DNA of 5,452 nt from Nitrososphaeraceae archaeon (lineage in GTDB: Archaea; Thermoproteota; Nitrososphaeria; Nitrososphaerales; Nitrososphaeraceae): positions 1 to 5,452 of the forward strand of contig JAICHH010000123.1 in NCBI GenBank assembly GCA_025922715.1. Direction: 5' to 3'. Below are positions 1 to 4,617 of this stretch, one piece after another; position 1 is the first letter of the stretch, and each line of letters opens with the position of its first letter. The notes below the pieces were generated by a model that saw only the letters and a program-made list of their open reading frames with translations, did not search any database and was not told where the DNA came from. Both the position numbers and the translations under genes were made by a program.

Positions 1-52
1 AAATAAGAGTCTAATGTTATAGTAAATAAAATAATATTGAGATAATAACTAA

Positions 53-400
53 CTAGCCGACATCTATATTTATCTCTACGTTACCGTTGCTGTTAAAAGT
101 ACCAGAATCGCAATCTTCTCTTCCATCTTTAAAGTTTATTATACATACATTAATTATATCTCCAGTAGAAACTCCATCCACTTGTTTAACTAAGTTGTCA
201 CCTATAGTGAAAGAGTCTCGCCACTCCCAAGAATCTCGATCAGTATAAGCTGATATTTTCAAATTATCCCCTACTCCTGCACCGCGTATTTGTATTTGGA
301 TGACTCCATTCTCTGCAAAGACAATAGATGGAAGAAGAACTGATGTGACTAGTATTGTTATTGTTGCTACTATAATAACTTTATGACCTCTTTTTCTCAT
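53..400 (-). CDS. Small secreted beta-rich protein of unknown function
   Basis: The product is 115 residues from the ATG at 400. An in-frame TTG two codons upstream (404-406) is a weaker start. Residues 1-29 form a clear signal peptide: a basic start (MRKRGHK), a hydrophobic core (VIIVATITILVTSVLL), and a likely cut after VFA. The mature part is about 85 residues of alternating hydrophobic and polar stretches (VIQIQIRG, NVCIINF, VEINIDV), suggesting a small beta-sandwich. It has two cysteines, C86 and C97, which could form a disulfide outside the cell. I see no catalytic motif. Similar small exported beta proteins are, as far as I know, common in Nitrososphaerales, but I cannot name a family. 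The gene stands alone and diverges from the frame at 496. A T-rich stretch follows its stop and could end transcription. Function unknown. Confidence 0.8.
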   Translation of the reverse strand: MRKRGHKVIIVATITILVTSVLLPSIVFAENGVIQIQIRGAGVGDNLKISAYTDRDSWEWRDSFTIGDNLVKQVDGVSTGDIINVCIINFKDGREDCDSGTFNSNGNVEINIDVG

Positions 401-439
401 TAGCAAATCTAAATCTTATTAAATTATGTATATAATATT

Positions 440-448
440 TTATATAAA
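440..448 (-). promoter_or_regulatory. TATA box for the secreted protein at 53-400
   Basis: Read on the minus strand this is TTTATATAA, centred about 44 bases upstream of the ATG at 400. With the usual archaeal spacing of about 25 bases from TATA box to start of transcription, the mRNA would begin near 418 with a short leader. No Shine-Dalgarno sequence is visible. Confidence 0.5.
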
Positions 449-470
449 CAATCAGTTTCAATTTACGATA

Positions 471-478
471 TTTATATA
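471..478 (+). promoter_or_regulatory. TATA box for the interrupted frame at 496-723
   Basis: TTTATATA lies 18-25 bases upstream of the ATG at 496. This fits a leaderless or nearly leaderless archaeal transcript. It forms a divergent promoter pair with the minus-strand box at 440-448. A good promoter supports the idea that the frame downstream is, or recently was, a gene. Confidence 0.45.
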
Positions 479-495
479 TGATTAATTCAAAATAG

Positions 496-723
496 ATGAT
501 AATAATAGAATTAATTGATAATACAGAACAACAACAAATAATAACAAGGATGCCATTTATTAACTTCTTTTTTTAGGAGATTATTATAAATAATGTCTCA
601 ATCTTTTTTGAACAAATTCCAAAAGAAAAAAGCGTAATAGAATTGCATTTAGAAGATAAAACAATTAGAGAAATTTTTAGAGGTTCAGTTAACATAGAGA
701 TTGAAAGAATAATAAATTATTGA
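496..723 (+). pseudogene. Short gene interrupted by one in-frame TAG
   Basis: From the ATG at 496, directly preceded by a TAG, the frame stays open to a TGA at 721-723 except for a single TAG at 574-576 (codon 27). Codons 1-26 read MIIIELIDNTEQQQ... up to ...FFF. Codons 28-75 continue in the same frame, with peptide-like composition (IFFEQIPKEKSVIELHLEDK, then IFRGSVNIEIERIINY). A 48-codon run without stops is unusual in such AT-rich DNA, so both halves probably belong to one protein of about 75 residues. I do not recognise the family. A frame starting at the ATG at 593, behind an AGGAG, is only 14 codons and in another phase. The frame is most simply a pseudogene by point mutation. A sequencing error or stop read-through would also explain it. 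Confidence 0.45.
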
Positions 724-741
724 TGTAAGAGAATGAATATC

Positions 742-749
742 ATATAAAT
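742..749 (+). promoter_or_regulatory. TATA box for the SHOCT-domain gene
   Basis: ATATAAAT lies 29-36 bases upstream of the GTG at 778, predicting a transcript start about 6-8 bases before the start codon. No ribosome binding site is visible, consistent with a near-leaderless mRNA. Confidence 0.5.
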
Positions 750-777
750 TAAATAACGACTTTCAAAGACAATTATC

Positions 778-1413
778 GTGGCAGCAGGAAAGATAATAGG
801 TGGTATTGTTTTAATTATTTTAGGAATCATCTTTTTTGGCCCTTCTCATTGGGCTAATACAGCAACAAATTATGACCTTGATAGATGCAATTCATTGACG
901 GGAGGACCTGGACAAGGGCTTGATCAAGGAAACTATCAATATTGTCAAAATATGATATTAGTAAATTCAATTTCATTTGTCGGTATGATAGTTGGTGGAA
1001 TCTTTGTTTTAATTGGATTAGTATTAGTAATAATAGGCGCTATTACTGGAAAAAAAGATAAGACGAAAGTTAAAGAAATAAAAGATTCCAATATTAATAT
1101 GAATTCAACTAAAGAATCGGAAGGAATAAGAGATGAAAAGGTAGCAACTCAGTCACCTATGTCTATACATAATACAGATAATCCAATAATAGAAAACAAA
1201 TACAACAACAATGATTATTTATCAAGGCTAGAAAAATTAGCTGAAATGAAAAAAAATGGAATTTTAACACAAGAAGAATTTAATATTTTAAAAGTAGATA
1301 TAATAAAGAAATTTGGTAGTACTTCTATTGAAACTACTAATTCTGATGCGAGAATAACAAATAGTGAATCTATTGGAACCACTAAAGATTCGGAAGAAGA
1401 TAGAGTATTATAA
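778..1413 (+). CDS. Two-helix membrane protein with C-terminal SHOCT domain
   Basis: The product is 211 residues. The start is the GTG at 778; upstream the frame reaches a TAA at 754 with no ATG between. Residues 5-21 form a first membrane helix. Residues about 22-65 are a polar loop with two cysteines (C37, C56) that probably sits outside the cell. Residues about 66-90 form a second helix, followed by a basic stretch (GKKDKTKVKE) that places the C-terminus inside. Residues 91-146 are a polar, probably disordered linker. Residues 147-179 (DYLSRLEKLAEMKKNGILTQ and on) match the SHOCT domain, a short helical module found at the ends of many bacterial and archaeal proteins and thought to mediate oligomerisation. 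The last 30 residues are Ser/Thr/Asp-rich. The exact role is unknown. DNA for codons about 140-177 is copied perfectly, inverted, at 2454-2567. Confidence 0.85.
   Translation: MAAGKIIGGIVLIILGIIFFGPSHWANTATNYDLDRCNSLTGGPGQGLDQGNYQYCQNMILVNSISFVGMIVGGIFVLIGLVLVIIGAITGKKDKTKVKEIKDSNINMNSTKESEGIRDEKVATQSPMSIHNTDNPIIENKYNNNDYLSRLEKLAEMKKNGILTQEEFNILKVDIIKKFGSTSIETTNSDARITNSESIGTTKDSEEDRVL
1196..1309 (+). repeat. 114-bp perfect inverted repeat, copy A (SHOCT coding segment)
   Basis: This segment is identical, base for base as far as I can align by eye, to the reverse complement of 2454-2567. Identity stops sharply at both ends (A against T on either side). It covers almost exactly the SHOCT domain of the gene at 778-1413. 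Confidence 0.93.
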
Positions 1414-1437
1414 CAAAAACAAAAGCTTAAACATTTC

Positions 1438-1469
1438 TATTATTGTTCAATAATAATAAAAAACTTTTT
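1438..1469 (+). terminator. Hairpin and T-run after the SHOCT gene
   Basis: Twenty-five bases after the stop, TATTATTG and CAATAATA form a perfect 8-bp stem around two bases. It is followed by an A-run and five Ts at 1465-1469. Archaeal termination depends mainly on T-runs, so this is a plausible but weak terminator. Confidence 0.35.
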
Positions 1470-1705
1470 ATATATTTATAAAATCCTAAAGTATGTATAC
1501 AATACATTATTCTTAAATCTTAAAATGTGTATTGTGTTGTTCATTTGCTAATTTTTAAGAGGAAATCAATTCTGAAAATAAGTCGTAGAATTTTTGTTAC
1601 TAAATCTAATAGCAGTTTTACTCCACAACTTAACTTATGAATAGCTAAAAATGTTATAGATATTATTGACTAATTTTATATTAAAATCCTTTTATTCATT
1701 GAATG

Positions 1706-1714
1706 ATATATTTA
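1706..1714 (+). promoter_or_regulatory. TATA box for the cysteine-tail protein
   Basis: ATATATTTA is 19-27 bases upstream of the ATG at 1733, the spacing expected if transcription starts at or beside the start codon (leaderless mRNA). No Shine-Dalgarno sequence precedes the ATG. Confidence 0.5.
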
Positions 1715-1732
1715 TTATAGTGAAATAGTAGT

Positions 1733-2008
1733 ATGAACCAATCAGTTATTGCAATTCCTTTTGTAATAACATTCGTTTATGCACTCACTTTAACTAATGA
1801 ATACAATAATGTTATGGGAGATAACAACAGTGACAGTTACATGTCACAGGGAATTTTTCTAGCCAATACTATTCCAACAACAGCAGTAGTACAACAAGAC
1901 AGAGAATCAGATGAAAATGAACCAATTACAGATTTACCGGTCATTGATACTCCCTGTAAATCTCCTTGTCCACCTTCTGCAGAAATGTGCATATACATGT
2001 GTAAATAA
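1733..2008 (+). CDS. Small exported protein with CxxxC-x6-CxxxC tail
   Basis: The product is 91 residues. Residues about 4-20 (SVIAIPFVITFVYALTL) are hydrophobic and act as a signal peptide or membrane anchor. There is no strong basic N-terminal region and no obvious cut site, so anchoring is as likely as cleavage. Residues 21-70 are polar and acidic. The last 17 residues carry all four cysteines, C75, C79, C86 and C90, as two CxxxC pairs separated by six residues, next to prolines. This could make a two-disulfide knot or bind a metal; neither can be decided from sequence. I do not recognise a family. The gene has its own promoter and terminator-like T-runs, so it is probably transcribed alone. 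Confidence 0.72.
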   Translation: MNQSVIAIPFVITFVYALTLTNEYNNVMGDNNSDSYMSQGIFLANTIPTTAVVQQDRESDENEPITDLPVIDTPCKSPCPPSAEMCIYMCK

Positions 2009-2448
2009 AATTAAATATTTTTTTATTTTTTATTGTGAATGACATACCACTATTTTGAATTGTATTTTGTTACCGAACTCACAAGCAAGGTTAAATATTG
2101 AATATAATTATCAGGTATGTTTTGCATCTCCAAAGAAGATTTGGCAAGCAATACACTATTACTATAAAGAAAAATAATATTCAAAAGTATATTTTTCCCA
2201 ATTTGAAATAATTGGATTAAACCTTTACATCATGTAGCAATATAACTAGCAAATAGTTCCATTTTTTCACACATGTTCAATGGACTCCTTTAAAATTTCT
2301 GAACAATGGTTATTCTTAATATACTTATATGAGGTTATAATATACTTTCCTTAAATAGTTATTTAAATACCATTGCCTACTACTAAAGAGCAAATCAATA
2401 ATAGAAGTTTATGGTGAAAATTCAGCTTTTTGCTTTATTTTATTACTG
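2009..2448. other. Gene-poor stretch with possible decayed minus-strand frame
   Basis: No intact gene is seen. On the minus strand a stop-free run (about 2373 down to 2272, with peptide such as NNHCSEILKESIEHV) ends in TGA. A second frame takes over from an ATG at 2274, MCEKMELFASYIAT then TGA at 2230. An AAAGGAG lies just upstream of that ATG, and one frameshift would join the two pieces. This may be a gene remnant. The near-palindrome TTAAATA-GT-TATTTAA (2351-2366) is plain AT-rich structure. TATA-like sequences at about 2335-2370 could drive plus-strand transcription into the repeat at 2454. Confidence 0.35.
2018..2031 (+). terminator. T-rich terminator after the cysteine-tail gene
   Basis: Two T-runs (seven Ts at 2018-2024 and six at 2026-2031) start 10 bases after the stop codon. 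Such T-runs are the main archaeal termination signal. No stable hairpin precedes them. Confidence 0.55.
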
Positions 2449-2598
2449 TTATATCTTTATTATATCTACTTTTAAAATATTAAATTCTTCTTGTGTTAAA
2501 ATTCCATTTTTTTTCATTTCAGCTAATTTTTCTAGCCTTGATAAATAATCATTGTTGTTGTATTTGTATTTAAAAATTTGAAATAATCGTATAATCAA
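2449..2598 (-). CDS. Solo SHOCT-domain mini-frame (49 codons), possibly non-functional
   Basis: Read on the minus strand from a TTG at 2598 to a TAA at 2449-2451, this frame encodes 49 residues. The first ten (MIIRLFQIFK) are unrelated to the parent gene. Residues about 13-48 are the SHOCT domain of the protein at 778-1413, unchanged, followed by one extra residue and the stop. The membrane helices and linker are absent. A free SHOCT domain could pair with the parent protein, since SHOCT domains are thought to oligomerise, but this is speculation. Against it being a gene: the only start is TTG, there is no ribosome binding site, and no TATA box lies at the right distance. It may simply be a domain-sized duplicate with no role. 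Confidence 0.35.
   Translation of the reverse strand: MIIRLFQIFKYKYNNNDYLSRLEKLAEMKKNGILTQEEFNILKVDIIKI
2454..2567 (-). repeat. 114-bp perfect inverted repeat, copy B
   Basis: This is the reverse complement of 1196-1309, with all 114 bases matching by eye, including an 8-base A-run. The copies are separated by 1,144 bp. The perfect match over neutral-looking AT-rich DNA points to a recent copying event or to gene conversion. Confidence 0.93.
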
Positions 2599-3182
2599 TT
2601 AAGAGCCATAGCCAGCAAAAGACCATCATCTCGGACAGGAATACTTGGCTATGACTACTATTGTATGCCTAAATGGTTTTAAGTATTATTTGTTACATTA
2701 TAAAATGTATATATAAATAAGTGAACCAAGTTAATTAATATCCTTTAAAATTGTCATAGCCCCACCTAAATTGAGCCAAATTGGTAAAATACTAGACTAT
2801 GATATATCTGGAATCTTGACTTAATTGAAATTATGAAAAATTATTATTAGAACATCATACTGAGACAAATTGTAGATTGATATCATGTTTGTTCCAGTGA
2901 GGACTTGAGACTATGCCATCAGAAAGCTCTTAATGTGAAGAATAATTAAGGATTTGGATAACCCAATACATTAGCAGCATGATAAGTAATTTAGATAGAA
3001 ATTTAGGAATATCCAAATCATTTTTTATTCTATAAATACAAAGTGTATCGTAAAAGAATTTTTATATTACTCATAGAATTTATTAAAGTTAGATTGGTTG
3101 GTAGCAATATCATTATAAAGAACAGAAAAAATTTGGCATAAATAAATTTTGGATTAGTAATTTTGATGTCAAAGTCAAAATA
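2599..3182. other. Gene-poor stretch with short inverted repeats
   Basis: No intact gene is seen. Short peptide-like runs occur without starts, for example a plus-strand run at about 2587-2675 containing RPSSRTGILGYDYYCMPKWF. The repeats in the left part are CATAGCCA (2606-2613) / TGGCTATG (2649-2656), and GGCTATGAC (2650-2658) / GTCATAGCC (2754-2762). Their shared GGCTATG core could mark the ends of a small non-autonomous element or an old insertion sequence. From about 2770 to 3182 I see nothing beyond AT-rich, stop-dense sequence. Confidence 0.35.
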
Positions 3183-3461
3183 TTAATGACCTTTATTGGA
3201 TAACTCCCATACAAGATCATTAAACATAGTATTCATATGGTCAATTTTAATCTCCATACCTTCAAGTAAAGTGATGGCTTCTGAAGTATTATTTGATTTG
3301 ATCAATTGGATAACGTTATCTATATTATTTGCTAATTGGGTATGAGTGAATCTCATATGATTCATCATTTGTTCTGAAGCACCTACTTGAGCAAATACTT
3401 GTTGTGGAAGAACAACAAGAATTCCAATTCCAATCAATAGAAGTACAATGATTGTCTTCAT
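3183..3461 (-). CDS. Small secreted helical protein, Met/His-rich
   Basis: The product is 92 residues from the ATG at 3461. A TTG five codons upstream (3474-3476) is possible, but the ATG gives a standard signal peptide (MKTIIVLLLIGIGILVVLPQ) with a likely cut after VFA at residue 24. The mature protein of about 68 residues looks like two amphipathic helices joined by SNNTSEA. Met and His cluster in the first helix (MMNHMRFTH) and again in the second (IDHMNTMF), and the chain ends in GH. Such spacing could bind copper or another metal, a plausible need in a copper-rich ammonia oxidiser, but nothing here proves it. There is no cysteine and I do not recognise a named family. The gene stands alone on the minus strand. 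Confidence 0.75.
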   Translation of the reverse strand: MKTIIVLLLIGIGILVVLPQQVFAQVGASEQMMNHMRFTHTQLANNIDNVIQLIKSNNTSEAITLLEGMEIKIDHMNTMFNDLVWELSNKGH

Positions 3462-3480
3462 AATATTATTATACAATTTA

Positions 3481-3490
3481 ATCTTTTAAA
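3481..3490 (-). promoter_or_regulatory. TATA box for the small helical protein
   Basis: On the minus strand this reads TTTAAAAGAT, 20-29 bases upstream of the ATG at 3461. It predicts a leaderless transcript and favours the ATG over the upstream TTG as the start. Confidence 0.4.
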
Positions 3491-4006
3491 CATTTAGAAG
3501 AATAGGCTTATTTCTTTAGTATTCTTTTTCCCAATTCTCAATCGAATTTAATTTTTTATTATAATAATAAATGGAAAAAACCTGTTGAAGTTGCTATAAA
3601 CTTAAGATTATGAAAAGTCAAAAAGTATTCGACCAAATATTTGCGATTACAAAATATGAAGAATTTGTCTAACATATACATAGATATTGAATATAATTAG
3701 ATTATTGTTAAAAATATACTATTTTGTTAGAAATAAAATACTCAAAAAGGATTGTGAAAATCCATTTCAAATCTAAATTGGAGTTTGAAAAATGGCAACT
3801 GAGTCAAAATAATCGAAATAACTATCCATTAAACCCATTATCAAGTATTTACTATATTATTTAAAGAATTATTTATAAACTGCTAGAATTCTGTAATTTT
3901 ATTAGAATTAATAATTTTCTATCTAATTAATTCAAACAAGAATAATACAACTCTAGGTTCTGTTAGATTTTCCGTATTTTAGTTATTGATTTTAAGTTGG
4001 TAGTAA
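3491..4006. other. Gene-poor stretch with short orphan frames
   Basis: Nothing here can be called a gene with confidence. A 20-codon ATG frame (3610-3672, MKSQKVFDQIFAITKYEEFV) and the 46-codon frame at 3724-3864 have protein-like composition and could be remnants of larger genes. The rest is AT-rich and dense in stops. Confidence 0.35.
3724..3864 (+). pseudogene. 46-codon orphan frame, probable gene remnant
   Basis: The frame is open from just after a TAA in the preceding bases to the TAA at 3862-3864. The only start candidate is a TTG at 3724, with a GTG further in. The peptide is basic and aromatic (KSKLEFEKWQLSQNNRNNYP) and looks more like protein than random AT-rich DNA. There is no ATG, no ribosome binding site and no recognised family. 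It is probably a fragment of a lost gene, though a chance frame cannot be excluded. Confidence 0.25.
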
Positions 4007-4037
4007 AATGGGTGTCAAGAAAAACTCAACACCCATT
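4007..4037 (+). other. 9-bp hairpin enclosing a start codon
   Basis: AATGGGTGT (4007-4015) and ACACCCATT (4029-4037) form a perfect 9-bp stem with a 13-base loop. The ATG at 4008-4010 lies inside the 5' arm. In RNA this would hide the start codon of the frame at 4008-4286. It is unusually GC-containing for this region. Confidence 0.6.
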
Positions 4038-4286
4038 GAAATTGGTTACAAACGATTTGGTGGAACTAGTATCACAATAGAGTATGATAAAAAATGTTTG
4101 GTTTCAGTTGGTAAACTATTAAGCTAAGATATCCTAGCTACATCTATTGTACATGACATTAGAAGAATTAAAAAATGGTTAGAATCACTAGTACAATGGA
4201 GCAAAAATAATGGAGATATTCTAGAAAGTAATACCATCAAAAGTAATAAAGAAAAGAAAATTTCTGCAATAACAATCATATTCTAA
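4008..4286 (+). pseudogene. 92-codon gene interrupted by one in-frame TAA
   Basis: From the ATG at 4008 the frame is open for 39 codons (MGVKKNSTPIEIGYKRFGGT...) to a TAA at 4125-4127. It then continues in the same phase for 52 more codons (DIRRIKKWLESLVQWSKNNG...) to a TAA at 4284-4286. Both halves have ordinary protein composition and together would make a protein of about 92 residues, basic and without membrane segments. A hairpin sits right at the final stop. I do not recognise the family. The reading most consistent with the neighbouring broken recombinase is a gene killed by a point mutation. A real 39-residue protein, or a sequencing error at 4125, are alternatives. Confidence 0.45.
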
Positions 4287-4457
4287 AAGTAGTTAAATCA
4301 ATAACTACTTTAGGTTGTTTACCTAGTGGTTCTCTGAAGAGCCTTTCTCTTGCATATAATTATAGAAGTCATATACTATAGCAGAATTTTCTTTGTTAGG
4401 AACAATGCTAATCTTGTTATTTACTATAGTTGAAAGCTTGACTGAACATGATGTCAT
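4276..4457 (-). pseudogene. N-terminal remnant of a tyrosine recombinase (integrase)
   Basis: From the ATG at 4457 the minus strand encodes 44 residues (KISIVPNKENSAIVYDFYNY, then MQEKGSSENH) up to a TAG at 4323-4325. The frame continues as VNNLK, then meets a second TAG. Dropping one base there gives VVIDLTTF in the next phase. Joined as NKENSAIVYDFYNYM...SSENH-x-VNNLKVVIDL, this resembles the start of the core-binding (SAM-like) domain of archaeal phage-type integrases; I judge this from memory of the family. The TAG sits where Gln (CAG) would fit, a one-base change. The catalytic domain with its Arg-His-Arg-Tyr residues is absent. The remnant lies about 80 bases beyond the 3' end of tRNA-Gly and reads away from it, a common integrase position. 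It is non-functional as read. Confidence 0.6.
4286..4311. terminator. 9-bp hairpin at the end of the broken frame
   Basis: AAAGTAGTT (4286-4294) and AACTACTTT (4303-4311) pair perfectly around an 8-base loop. It begins at the last base of the stop codon of the frame at 4008-4286 and lies inside the end of the recombinase remnant on the other strand. It may act as a terminator-like structure between two converging genes. The 3' arm ends in three Ts only. Confidence 0.35.
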
Positions 4458-4472
4458 CTTTTACCTTTTTCT

Positions 4473-4504
4473 CTCCTTCTCTGTCTTTATTACAACTATA
4501 AAAT
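4473..4504 (-). promoter_or_regulatory. Promoter and ribosome binding site of the recombinase remnant
   Basis: On the minus strand ATTTTATA (4504-4497) is followed by a purine-rich stretch AGAAGGAGAG (4480-4471) that ends 13 bases before the ATG at 4457. TATA box, probable transcript start near 4474 and start codon are in order. The AGGAG may serve as a ribosome binding site, although the spacing is long. This supports the chosen start. Confidence 0.4.
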
Positions 4505-4557
4505 AGCAAAAGCTAGTATATGAATTCCTATACATATTGCGGTCACCGGGATTTGAA

Positions 4558-4582
4558 TTCCCGCTTTACTTTTGAATAAAGT
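4558..4582 (-). other. tRNA-Gly intron 2 (position 53/54), 25 bases
   Basis: This is a non-canonical position, inside the T arm. The central helix is CCCG (exon, 4588-4585) with CGGG (intron, 4563-4560). The bulges are GG|A and AA|T. The inner helix is CTTTA/TAAAG around an 8-base loop. Removal restores a perfect 5-bp T stem and a standard TTCAAAT loop. The outer exon helix is weak, a relaxed form of the motif known for such positions. Confidence 0.87.
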
Positions 4583-4597
4583 CCCGGGTTGCGGGCT

Positions 4598-4617
4598 AAC
4601 TTCGCATGATATATGCA
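4598..4617 (-). other. tRNA-Gly intron 1 (position 37/38), 20 bases
   Basis: This is the canonical archaeal position. The central 4-bp helix is exon CTTC (positions 32-35) with intron GAAG (4603-4600). The 5' bulge is CA|T and the 3' bulge is TT|A, each cut after the second base. The intron's own helix is GCAT/ATGC around the 5-base loop ATATC. All elements of the motif are present. Confidence 0.9.

Larger units (their letters stand above)
1414..1732. other. Intergenic region with orphan TATA box and inverted repeat
   Basis: No supported reading frame is present. Besides the hairpin at 1438-1455 there is a TATA-rich stretch (TTTTATATATTTATAAAA at about 1466-1483) with no gene at the expected distance. 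There is also an inverted repeat ACAATACA (1499-1506) / TGTATTGT (1528-1535) around a 21-base loop. A small non-coding transcript starting near 1500 is possible but not shown. The right end holds the promoter of the gene at 1733. Confidence 0.4.

Noticed and set aside
401..406. TTG at 404-406 as the start of the secreted protein
   Set aside because: The ATG at 400 gives a normal basic signal-peptide start; the TTG adds only two residues.
593..637. 14-codon frame from the ATG at 593 behind AGGAG
   Set aside because: It is very short and overlaps a much longer protein-like frame in another phase.
2095..2110. 16-base direct repeat shared with 3684-3699
   Set aside because: It is made only of A and T apart from one G, and is likely chance in such DNA.
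2117..2167. 16-codon frame beginning MFCISKEDLA
   Set aside because: It is short, has no ribosome binding site or TATA box, and is expected by chance.
3610..3672. 20-codon ATG frame with protein-like sequence
   Set aside because: It is too short to call a gene, has no promoter at the right distance, and no recognised similarity.
4539..4560. Second attachment-site copy of the tRNA 3' end within the window
   Set aside because: No other stretch resembling the GC-rich tRNA end occurs here.
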